Positions 1-6,949 of a stretch of 64,000 nt of DNA are shown here, in pieces. The position numbers were made by a program, and so were the translations under genes. How positions within the stretch are numbered: the first letter of the stretch is position 1; each line of letters opens with the position of its first letter. A model generated the notes under the pieces. The model was not told the DNA's origin. It was given only the letters and a program-made list of their open reading frames with translations, and ran no database searches. Source of the stretch: Streptobacillus notomytis (GTDB lineage: Bacteria; Fusobacteriota; Fusobacteriia; Fusobacteriales; Leptotrichiaceae); the NCBI GenBank assembly GCA_001612575.1, contig LJRV01000308.1, positions 1 through 64,000 on the forward strand. Reading direction: 5' to 3'.

Positions 1-352
1 ATTTTTCATAAAATGCTTCATGATTAACTGTAGACATAAGACCAATATATGCACCTTTACAAGCATTTTTAGATATATACTCTAGTGCAGAATTAAGTAA
101 TAATCTACCATATCCTTTATTCCTATGTTCAGGTAATATCATTAAATCTTTTATGAAAAAAACAATTTTATTATCACCTACTATTCTAATCATTCCAATA
201 ACTTCTTCTTCAATTAATAAGACAGCATCAAACAAATGATTTTTAATAGCTGTAATGACATCCTTCTTTTTATATTCTTTAAATCCACATTTTTCATGTA
301 GATTCAAATAATCTTCTGCATTTAATGCATTAAATTTAATAATTTCTTTCAT
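1..352 (-). CDS. GNAT-family N-acetyltransferase, C-terminus cut by window edge
   Basis: Reading the minus strand from the ATG at 350-352 gives about 117 uninterrupted codons running off the left edge. The protein starts MKEIIKFNALNAEDYLNLHE and contains the acetyl-CoA binding core of GNAT enzymes: a hydrophobic strand, then LMILPEHRNKGYGRLLL, which matches the family R/Q-x-x-G-x-G/A motif (here RNKGYG). GNAT enzymes transfer an acetyl group from acetyl-CoA to an amine, but the substrate cannot be told from sequence. A GGAGGT ribosome site lies at 366-371. The gene is divergent from the LacI-type regulator at 479 and shares its intergenic region, so it may be that regulator's target (inference). 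Confidence 0.85.
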   Translation of the reverse strand, partial: MKEIIKFNALNAEDYLNLHEKCGFKEYKKKDVITAIKNHLFDAVLLIEEEVIGMIRIVGDNKIVFFIKDLMILPEHRNKGYGRLLLNSALEYISKNACKGAYIGLMSTVNHEAFYEK

Positions 353-381
353 GATAAAGCGTTTTACCTCCAATCAAATTG

Positions 382-409
382 AGTATACCACAATTTTTAT
401 CAAAGTCAA
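382..409 (-). promoter_or_regulatory. Promoter for the GNAT gene (minus strand)
   Basis: On the minus strand TTGACT (404-409) is followed by a 16-base spacer and TATACT (382-387). The -35 box is one arm of a palindrome whose other arm is the -35 box of the divergent regulator promoter. The predicted transcript would begin very close to the GGAGGT ribosome site, leaving a very short leader. Confidence 0.55.
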
Positions 410-421
410 GTGTTTGACTTT
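402..421. promoter_or_regulatory. Perfect palindrome spanning both divergent -35 boxes
   Basis: Bases 402-421 form a perfect inverted repeat with 8-base arms (AAAGTCAA and TTGACTTT) and a 4-base centre (GTGT). The arms contain back-to-back TTGACT boxes for the two divergent genes. A dimeric repressor such as the adjacent LacI-type protein could bind here and shut both promoters. The symmetry may instead be only the consequence of two -35 boxes facing each other. Confidence 0.45.
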
Positions 422-442
422 TTATATTAAAAAGAATATAAT
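414..442 (+). promoter_or_regulatory. Sigma70-type promoter of the LacI-type regulator
   Basis: TTGACT (414-419), a 17-base spacer and TATAAT (437-442). A CGGAGG ribosome site follows at 466-471, seven bases before the TTG start at 479. Confidence 0.75.
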
Positions 443-478
443 TTAAAAGATTATAATTCGCATTTCGGAGGTTATATT

Positions 479-1459
479 TTGATAAAAATCAAACTAAAAG
501 ATATAGCAGAATTAGCTTCTGTTTCAGAAACAACAGTGTCACTTGTACTAAATAATAAAAAAACACGTATTTCAAAAAAAAAACAAGAACAAATTAAAAA
601 AATTGCAAATGAATTAAATTATCAACCAAATATAATAGCACGTTCTTTAGCACAAAGAAAAACTTTTACGATAGGATTAATTATACCTGATATTAATAAT
701 CCTTTTTTTTCTTCTCTATCTAAATATATAGAAGAAATTCTATACAAAGAAAGTTATCTTTTACTTATTGCAAATAGCAATAACTCTACAGAACATGAGA
801 AATTATTAATTCAATCATATATCAATCATCAAGTAGATGGTATTCTTTTATGTCCTTCTAATGAAATGCTAGATAATTATGATTATGAAAAATATTTAGA
901 AAATTTACCTGTTCCCATTATAATAATCGATAGAATTATGAAAAATTCAAATATTACTCAAATTTCTTATGATAATAAAATAGGTGGATATTTAGCTACT
1001 GAATATTTAATAAAAAAAGGTTGTAAAAATATAGCTGGTGTTACTGGTACATTTACATCTCAAAGTTCTAAAGATAGATTAATTGGATATAAAAAAGCAT
1101 TAGAGGAAAATAATTTGAATGATTCATTAATATTTAAAGGGGATTTTACTTTTGAATCAGGAATTAATTTAGCTCCTAGTATTTTAAAATCTTCACCTGA
1201 TGGAATTTTTTTCTTTAATGATATGATGGCATATGGTTTTTTTTATTATTTAAAAAAATACAATATACCTGAAAATAAATTTTTAATATGTGGATATGAT
1301 AACTTAAAACTTTCAGAGATATTTCATTTGACATCAATTGAACAAAATACAGAGACTTTATCAAAAAAATGTTGCAAATCAATTTTAAATATAATTAACA
1401 AAAAGAAAATTAAGAAAAAAGAAATTATAAAACCAAAACTTATATTAAGAAATAAATAA
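479..1459 (+). CDS. LacI/GalR-family transcriptional regulator
   Basis: A 326-residue DNA-binding regulator. Residues about 5-27 are the LacI helix-turn-helix (LKDIAELASVSETTVSLVLN), followed by the hinge (YQPNIIARSLAQRK). Residues about 60-320 form the periplasmic-binding-protein-like effector domain, with the family landmark IGLIIPDINNPFF. The start is TTG at 479, chosen because CGGAGG lies seven bases upstream and the helix-turn-helix begins immediately. Members of this family usually bind a sugar or nucleoside effector; none can be named here because no transport or catabolic gene is adjacent. Its promoter overlaps a palindrome, so autoregulation and control of the divergent acetyltransferase gene are plausible. 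Family assignment is firm, function is not. Confidence 0.93.
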   Translation: MIKIKLKDIAELASVSETTVSLVLNNKKTRISKKKQEQIKKIANELNYQPNIIARSLAQRKTFTIGLIIPDINNPFFSSLSKYIEEILYKESYLLLIANSNNSTEHEKLLIQSYINHQVDGILLCPSNEMLDNYDYEKYLENLPVPIIIIDRIMKNSNITQISYDNKIGGYLATEYLIKKGCKNIAGVTGTFTSQSSKDRLIGYKKALEENNLNDSLIFKGDFTFESGINLAPSILKSSPDGIFFFNDMMAYGFFYYLKKYNIPENKFLICGYDNLKLSEIFHLTSIEQNTETLSKKCCKSILNIINKKKIKKKEIIKPKLILRNK

Positions 1460-1488
1460 AAGAAGATAAAATATATTTTATCTTCTTT
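1459..1488. terminator. Bidirectional terminator between convergent genes
   Basis: A perfect 30-base palindrome (AAAGAAGATAAAATA and its complement) sits between the regulator stop and the convergent ogt stop. It is flanked by A- and T-rich sequence on both sides and can end transcription in both directions. Confidence 0.7.
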
Positions 1489-1495
1489 ATTAATT

Positions 1496-1987
1496 TTAAA
1501 TATTTTTTTCAAGCTCTAATAATTTAATTTTTCTATCAATACCTCCAGCATACCCTGTCAATGAACCATCACTTCCAACAACCCTATGACATGGAATTAA
1601 AATTGAAATAGGATTATTAGCTACAGCTCCACCAACAGCTCTTGCAGAACAACGTTTTTTCTTGCTCATCATTTCTGATATTTCTTTATAACTAATTGTA
1701 TGTCCATAAGGAACTAACAGTAAAATATCAATAACCTTTTTTCTAAAATCTGTAACTTCTGGACCTAAAATTGATAAATCCAATTGTGGATTTTTACCTA
1801 AAAAATAATCTTCTATCCATTTTTTAACATTTATTATCAACTTATTATCTCCTACCTCAACATCATCAAGATTATAATGTGATCCTAGATATTTTTGATC
1901 ATCAAACCACACTCCCCTAACATATTCCTCGTCTGCTAAAACAATTAAATTCCCAATAGGTGTATCAACATAATTTTTTAATAACAT
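1496..1987 (-). CDS. ogt: Methylated-DNA--protein-cysteine S-methyltransferase
   Basis: A 163-residue suicide DNA repair protein that removes methyl groups from O6-methylguanine by transferring them to its own cysteine. The active-site motif IPCHRV is present with Cys at about residue 133. Upstream are the winged-helix recognition region (VPYGHTISYKEIS) and the arginine-finger stretch (ARAVGGAVANNP). I place the start at the ATG 1985-1987, which has AAAGGA six bases upstream and begins MLLKNYVDTPIGN as in relatives. A longer frame would start with a TTG at 2053, but that codon lies in the -35 box. Cytoplasmic, monocistronic, convergent with the LacI-type gene. Confidence 0.93.
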   Translation of the reverse strand: MLLKNYVDTPIGNLIVLADEEYVRGVWFDDQKYLGSHYNLDDVEVGDNKLIINVKKWIEDYFLGKNPQLDLSILGPEVTDFRKKVIDILLLVPYGHTISYKEISEMMSKKKRCSARAVGGAVANNPISILIPCHRVVGSDGSLTGYAGGIDRKIKLLELEKNI

Positions 1988-2024
1988 TAATATCCTTTCT
2001 TTGTATTTTATGACTCCCAAAAGG

Positions 2025-2053
2025 AGTATATCTATAAACTGTGTTTTCATCAA
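2025..2053 (-). promoter_or_regulatory. Promoter of ogt
   Basis: On the minus strand TTGATG (2048-2053), 17 bases, TATACT (2025-2030). The short inverted repeat ACTCC-GGAGT (2013-2027) overlaps the start region of the transcript. This promoter supports the downstream start at 1987. Confidence 0.6.
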
Positions 2054-2370
2054 CTAATTTAATCAGATTAACTTCTAAATGATGCCTTATATTTATAATT
2101 AATATCAAAAAAATATACCTTCATATAACACGTTCTTATTCTTTTATTATCATTTTTATTATTCTAAGTCCATACATTTTTTATATTATATCATTTTAAA
2201 ATAATTTTTCCTATTCTAAAATTGATATGTTAATATATAAATAATGTAAAGACAGCAAGAAGATATCATAAACTATTACATACTACCAAATTCAATAAAT
2301 ATTTTCCACAATAAAAAGAATACCCTCATGCAAGAATATTCTTCATAAAAAATACCACAAATAAATTTTA
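2054..2370. other. 317-base intergenic stretch with one terminator
   Basis: AT-rich and without open frames of convincing length. Apart from the hairpin at 2316-2343 I see nothing in it. Confidence 0.6.
2316..2343 (-). terminator. Possible terminator after the small membrane gene
   Basis: Inverted repeat AAGAATA / TATTCTT with a 14-base loop. On the minus strand it is followed by a T-rich run (TTTTTATT). Confidence 0.4.
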
Positions 2371-2670
2371 TTATCTCATTAAAAATTCATGAACAGCATC
2401 TAATGTAACCAAATATGATAAAACAGAAAGCATCATTATCAAAAATCCAAGGAAATGAATTGATTCAAATTGTTTTGTTCTATAAATGAATATACGAACT
2501 AATTCTACTGGATTTTTCTTTTTTCTATCAATATAAACACTTATTACACGCAATAGTAATATGTAAGATATCATTTGTTGAATTACTCCTATAAATATAC
2601 CTAAAATTTTATATACCGATATAAAAAATTTTTCTGTTTCAACTATTGATGAACTCATTGTTATTGACAT
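2371..2670 (-). CDS. Small membrane protein of unknown function
   Basis: About 99 residues, starting MSITMSSSIVETEKFF. Two hydrophobic segments (about residues 15-42, YKILGIFIGVIQQMISYILL, and 72-92, FLGFLIMMLSVLSYLVTLDA) with a positively charged connector (YIDRKKKNP) suggest two membrane passes. I prefer the ATG at 2668-2670, preceded by GAGG, over an upstream TTG at 2685 that abuts the previous stop and has no ribosome site. No family recognised. It lies directly downstream of another membrane protein gene and of the damaged IetS-like protease, and may be co-transcribed with them. Confidence 0.6.
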   Translation of the reverse strand: MSITMSSSIVETEKFFISVYKILGIFIGVIQQMISYILLLRVISVYIDRKKKNPVELVRIFIYRTKQFESIHFLGFLIMMLSVLSYLVTLDAVHEFLMR

Positions 2671-2685
2671 TTCCTCAATATTCAA

Positions 2686-3138
2686 TCAATAATACAATGT
2701 TAATATAGAAACAATAGCTGAAACAACAATAAATTTAACAGTAATTTCTTGAACTTTTTTGTTAAAATATATAAAAATACAAAATATAATGGATACTATT
2801 ATCGGTATAATCCCAAACCACTTTAAAAATAAAGATATGTACTTGGAATATTCTTTGAAAAACCCAACAATTATAAATTCAATAATTATTCCTAGAATAA
2901 TTATTCCCGAAATATGATCTTTATTCAAACTATTACTATTACCCAGAGATTTATTTTTTATTTTTAAATTATAATTATAACAAGGAGATTCAATAAAAAA
3001 AGATTCAGTGAATGTTTTTTTATTTTTCTTATATTCATCAATAATTAAATTAATAAAATTTAATATTGATTCTTTAATAATTTCACCAAGTATTATTTTA
3101 AATAATCTTATTAGATATTCTATAATTGTATCAAGCAT
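2686..3138 (-). CDS. Membrane protein of unknown function
   Basis: About 150 residues beginning MLDTIIEYLIRLFKIILGEI. An amphipathic N-terminal stretch is followed by a polar, Asn/Lys-rich middle and three hydrophobic segments near the C-terminus (GIIILGIIIEFIIVGFF; ISLFLKWFGIIPIIVSIIFC; FIVVSAIVSILTLYY). The start at 3138 is chosen because GGAGG lies three bases upstream; a TTG at 3180 would add 14 residues without a ribosome site. The stop is directly followed by the next gene. No homologue recognised. Position after the IetAS-like pair suggests it belongs to the same acquired patch (inference). Confidence 0.6.
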   Translation of the reverse strand: MLDTIIEYLIRLFKIILGEIIKESILNFINLIIDEYKKNKKTFTESFFIESPCYNYNLKIKNKSLGNSNSLNKDHISGIIILGIIIEFIIVGFFKEYSKYISLFLKWFGIIPIIVSIIFCIFIYFNKKVQEITVKFIVVSAIVSILTLYY

Positions 3139-3210
3139 AATCCTCCAATTTTTACTAATTTTATTTTTTTCATTATTCAAGTAATATTTTTCTATTTTTA
3201 TTTTACAATT

Positions 3211-5446
3211 CTATTCAAATTCAATTTTTTCATTCATTTTTTGGTAAATATCAATTCTATTATTAATATCAATTTCATTTACTAGCCACCCTCTTAAATT
3301 ACAATTTTTGATAAACTCATCAATCTTATTTTCACCATCCATTTCTTTAAGAGTTACTACCACACCAAATCTAATCCCTACACCATCTTTCGGATCCAAA
3401 CGATTATTAGTTTTTACTTCCATACCCCAGTTCTTATTTAAATAAGAAGATTTTGGCCTAAATCTTTTTATAGATCTCTCTGCAATATATTTTACACTAT
3501 CCCATTTTCTAAACTTATCTCTGGCATCTTTTTCCAATATATAAATTTTTTCTCTACCTAATGTATAATCTATATTTTGTTTATCACCTTTAATATCCTT
3601 AATTTTACCATCATCTCATATTATACCAAATTGTAAATTCAATTCGGTATTTGTATAATCAACTCCTTGTAATCTGTCACATAATGGGAAATAACACATA
3701 GTAGCTTTTGCAATATATGAATACTTATCATTCTTTAAAGGAATAGGGAAATTATAATTATAAGTGTTCCACTTTTCACTGATATCAGATACAATAAATT
3801 TAATTTCATCGTCTTTAGTTTTAATAATATCATTAATATGAATTGGTACAATACCATGACCATATAATGCAACTTCTTCAAAAGTTTGTTTTTCTTTCCA
3901 ACCTCTAGCAGCATCAATAATCATAGCTTTTGCAACTTCTCTATTTAATCCTAAAACATCAATTAAATAAGATAACTTTCTTGCAATCCAAGGAGCGGCA
4001 TAAGAAGTTCCAGCGACTCTCGCAGATCCTAAAGGTTCACAGACTATAATATATTGTTCTTCACTTCCTCCATAATAACTTACATCAGGTTTTGCAAAAA
4101 AAGACAATACCACTCCCTCACGAGCATATTTTGGTGACAATCCTCTTTTCGTTACTGAATTCACAACAATACTATTAATAGAATCGGCAGGAGAACCTAT
4201 TTTTATAATATCTTCACTTTGTTTATTAGTTCCTGACACAACAAATATCACATTATTTTCAAACTGAATTTGATCTAAGATTGCAGCTTCAGGCAGAAAT
4301 AAAATTATCGTTTATTTTCTGATTGCTACCAAGTGAAATATTCCATACTTTTATATCTAAGTTACTTACTATAATACTCTTTATCTGTTTTATTATAGAA
4401 AAAGATGAAAATTCAGCACCAACAGCTACTCCAAAATGTCTAACTCGAAATCTTCCACAACAATCATCCAACCAAGGATTCAATTTAGCTCCATCTACAA
4501 TAATTGAAGATACCGCCGTCCCATGTCTATAATCATTTGAATTTTTAGGTATATCATCTGATACCATATCATGATATTCAACCCATTCACTAAAATATAC
4601 ATTTTTATCAAATAGAGTATCTATAACTCCTATAGTAGGTTCAATAGTCGAAGATGGTATAGATAATATATTTGTTTGATAATCATTTATAAAATAATCA
4701 TGTGATAATCATGATAAATCAACTGTTGCCATTGATACAAGATAAGGTACTTTTTCCAAAAGCAATTCTAATTGATTTTTGTCTAAGTAAACGGTTTGAT
4801 TATCTAAAATTCTAGTGTTTAAAATATCTATTCCCAAGTCTTCAAACAGTAACCTTGTATCTTTCTTTACATCATAAAGAGTTATAATACTCTGTTTAAG
4901 CTCAATTGTAGGTTTCTCTACTTGAAATGAATCTATATAAGAAGCATCTGCAATCACTTGTTTAAATTTAGACATACTTATATCTGAATCTTTAAACACA
5001 GTTGAATTAAGAATTTTTTTATCTTCAAATATTTTTTTGTTTATTCTATCAGAAAATTTTTTAGATAATATATCTGATACATTTGAAAGTAATTCTATAC
5101 TTTTATTCAAATCATTTTCATCGATAAAATATGTTATTATATGTCTATTTTTATCTTTACTAAACTTGGCTCCTACAACTGAATTATTGGAAGCATTACC
5201 TTTAAAAAGTCCAGAAATACGATTACTTTTTGAAACTATTTTATTGTAATAAACACTAATTAAAATACCTTTAAATGGTTTGTCTTCTTTTTCCCAAAAG
5301 TCTTTGATTTGATTTAGCTGAAATTTTAATCTTAATAAATGGCTTGTAAGAACTTCTACTTCACCATTCATAGATACTCCACCACGTATACCATTTTTAT
5401 TGACTTGTATAAAACGTTTACCTTTTAACTCTAACACATTATTCAT
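3211..5446 (-). pseudogene. ietS: Subtilisin-like (S8) serine protease, IetS-like, interrupted three times
   Basis: The full coding length is about 745 codons from ATG 5444-5446 to the stop at 3211, but it is broken. An in-frame TGA lies at 4709-4711, an extra base near 4294 shifts the frame, and a second in-frame TGA lies at 3616-3618. Joining the pieces gives a coherent S8 protease: N-terminal region (about 245 residues), catalytic Asp in TIGVIDTLF, His in RHGTAVSSI, oxyanion Asn region VVSGTN, catalytic Ser in GTSYAAPW, then a C-terminal domain. An AAA ATPase gene lies seven bases upstream, matching the two-gene IetAS anti-phage system (known family). Nine other tryptophans are encoded by TGG, so TGA is not read as Trp here. 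Either recently inactivated or mis-sequenced. Confidence 0.8.
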
Positions 5447-5453
5447 AATCTAT

Positions 5454-6506
5454 TTACTCTCTCTTTAGTTTTCTTGATACAGTACTCTTAGATTCTCCTT
5501 TTAATTTTTCTATCTCTCTAACCGTAAATCCTTCTTCATGAAGTTGATTTATATCCTTTTGATCCAAATTTTCTATCAAATTGTTATATAATCTCTTCAA
5601 ATAATCATATTCAGATCCAATATCACTAAAGGCAAGTGATGTTTTTATGATATTTTTTAAATCTCCTGGATAAGGTATTTGAGGAGCTATCTTTAATATT
5701 TTTTTTAACAATCTACTATCCTTAGATGTTACTTTAAAGTTATTTATAAATGAAGAGAAATAATGTTCAGCAACTTCCATTAAATCTTCATTACTATATC
5801 TATTAAAATTAATAACTGCATCAAATCTTCTAATTAATGCTTTATCAAAATTTGAATATAAATTAGTAGTTGCAATAATAATTATTTCTTTATTAAGATC
5901 AGTTAATCTGTCTAACTCTCTTAAAATAGTAGATGTTACTCTTCCCATTTCTCTAATATCATTAGAGTTAATTCTATCAAGAGCTATAACATCAATTTCA
6001 TCAAATAAAACTACTATCTTATTGGCATTTGGAATCATATTTATCTCTCTAAATAACTTTATAATATTTTTATTAGTCTCTCCCAATTTACTATCTATTA
6101 AATTTTCAAAATCAACCCTAAAAAGAGATCTATCCAATAATCTTGCAACATTTTTGGCAGCTTCAGTTTTACCACTACCTGGCAAACCCTCAAACAAAAA
6201 TTTATTAATTCCTATATTATAATTTACAGCATTAATAATTCCTTTTATATCTTCTATTATCTCAAGTGGTAAATTTAATGCCTCTAAATTTCGTATTTCT
6301 ACTTGCTTTAAAAATTCACTTTCAAAGTCATTGTTCTGTGGTGAATACAAATTTGCTTCTGATATTAACCCCATTATATATTCAGATAATTGATAATCTC
6401 CAACACTATCAAAATATCTCGCTATTTCTATTGCTTCATTTTTAAAGGATTTTTCATTTCTCTCCACATGGTATTTTATTAAATTAAAAACATTTTGTTT
6501 TTTCAT
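5454..6506 (-). CDS. ietA: AAA+ ATPase, IetA-like defence component
   Basis: 350 residues. A helical N-terminus is followed by a classical AAA+ module: Walker A GLPGSGKT at about 107-114, Walker B VVLFDEID at about 165-172, sensor-1 ATTN near 212-215 and arginine finger ALIRRFD near 223-229. The C-terminus (about 320-350, GFTVREIEKLKGESKSTVSR) reads as a small helix-turn-helix. The start has a good GGAGGT site upstream. Next gene is an S8 protease seven bases downstream; ATPase plus subtilase is the IetAS arrangement, first seen as a plasmid-stability locus and later as phage defence. The ATPase is intact although the protease is broken, so the system is probably not functional as assembled. 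The protein contains no tryptophan. Confidence 0.8.
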   Translation of the reverse strand: MKKQNVFNLIKYHVERNEKSFKNEAIEIARYFDSVGDYQLSEYIMGLISEANLYSPQNNDFESEFLKQVEIRNLEALNLPLEIIEDIKGIINAVNYNIGINKFLFEGLPGSGKTEAAKNVARLLDRSLFRVDFENLIDSKLGETNKNIIKLFREINMIPNANKIVVLFDEIDVIALDRINSNDIREMGRVTSTILRELDRLTDLNKEIIIIATTNLYSNFDKALIRRFDAVINFNRYSNEDLMEVAEHYFSSFINNFKVTSKDSRLLKKILKIAPQIPYPGDLKNIIKTSLAFSDIGSEYDYLKRLYNNLIENLDQKDINQLHEEGFTVREIEKLKGESKSTVSRKLKRE

Positions 6507-6530
6507 ATTATCATACCTCCTATTTTCTTT

Positions 6531-6589
6531 ATTATATCACAATTTAGGACAAACAACTATATTTTTGGGACAATTTTTTAAAACAACTA
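6531..6589 (-). promoter_or_regulatory. Probable ietA promoter region with a repeated motif
   Basis: A TATAAT box lies at 6531-6536 (minus strand) without a good -35. Just upstream the pair GGACAA plus AAACAACTA occurs twice (6547-6559 and 6568-6589, plus-strand reading), the second copy with a longer internal gap. These may be operator half-sites; the helix-turn-helix tail of IetA is one candidate binder. Confidence 0.35.
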
Positions 6590-6715
6590 AATTTAATTCC
6601 TTTTAAAAAATTACTGTCTTCATTTTCTCTTTTGAATTTAAAATCCATCTTTATCCTTATCCAAAATACTTAATCATATTTACTATCCGTGTTTTTAGCT
6701 CCTTTCATAATAAAA

Positions 6716-6732
6716 GAGAGCTAAAAGCTCCC
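6716..6732 (-). terminator. Terminator, probably the original end of the rlmD operon
   Basis: On the minus strand GGGAGCT-TTT-AGCTCTC is followed by TTTTATT. It lies just after the stop codon of the reading frame that appears to encode the displaced original end of RlmD, consistent with being the terminator of the operon before the insertion. Confidence 0.6.
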
Positions 6733-6763
6733 TTATCCTATGTTATTATTTTATTCTTTGTAT

Positions 6764-6784
6764 CAACACTACAGTCTCGACTTG
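6764..6784. repeat. Candidate attR: displaced original 3' end of rlmD
   Basis: Read on the minus strand this stretch encodes QVETVVL and continues IQRIK-stop, the sort of ending RlmD/RumA proteins normally have after the conserved HVETVVLL. It matches the candidate attL at 11002-11022 at 16 of 21 positions, including CAACAC and GTCTC, and both are in the same codon phase. It is followed by a terminator. Confidence 0.5.
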
Positions 6785-6844
6785 CTCATCATTGTCCAAA
6801 CCAGTCTTAATAACATCTCCAACATCCATAATGTTTTTTAAACC

Positions 6845-6946
6845 TTAAATAAGATTTAGATAAATTTGTTTGTAGGTTAAACCATCATGAAATGTCAATT
6901 CACAGATAGTTTTACTTATATATTTATACAGTCTTTTTGTATTCAT
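6845..6946 (-). CDS. 33-codon frame coupled to the STAND NTPase gene; interrupted longer frame possible
   Basis: Starts MNTKRLYKYISKTICELTFH with GAGGA six bases upstream, inside the end of the preceding gene, so translational coupling is likely. It stops at a TAA (6845-6847), but the same frame continues without interruption for about 32 further codons (GLKNIMDVGDVIKTGLDNDE then QVETVVLIQRIK) to the stop near 6750. The combined frame could be a 66-residue protein with a nonsense mutation, whose last residues are the displaced RlmD end. No family recognised. Confidence 0.4.
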   Translation of the reverse strand: MNTKRLYKYISKTICELTFHDGLTYKQIYLNLI

Positions 6947-6949
6947 AAA

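Larger units (their letters stand above)
6507..6949. other. Intergenic region between ietA and the STAND NTPase gene
   Basis: 443 bases without a long gene. It contains the ietA upstream repeats, the terminator at 6716-6732, the candidate right-hand attachment site at 6764-6784 and a coupled 33-codon frame at 6845-6946. Nothing else is recognised. Confidence 0.5.

Noticed and set aside
1324-1512. 62-residue minus-strand frame overlapping the end of the LacI-type gene
   Set aside because: Low-complexity Phe/Ile/Leu sequence antisense to a well-supported gene and across a terminator.
1988-2053. N-terminal extension of Ogt from a TTG at 2053
   Set aside because: That codon is inside the -35 box, has no ribosome site, and relatives begin at the MLLKNYVDTPIGN start.
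3616-4711. Reading TGA as tryptophan (genetic code 4) in the IetS-like gene
   Set aside because: Nine other tryptophans in the same gene are TGG, and genes throughout the window end normally at TGA. Mutation or sequencing error is simpler.
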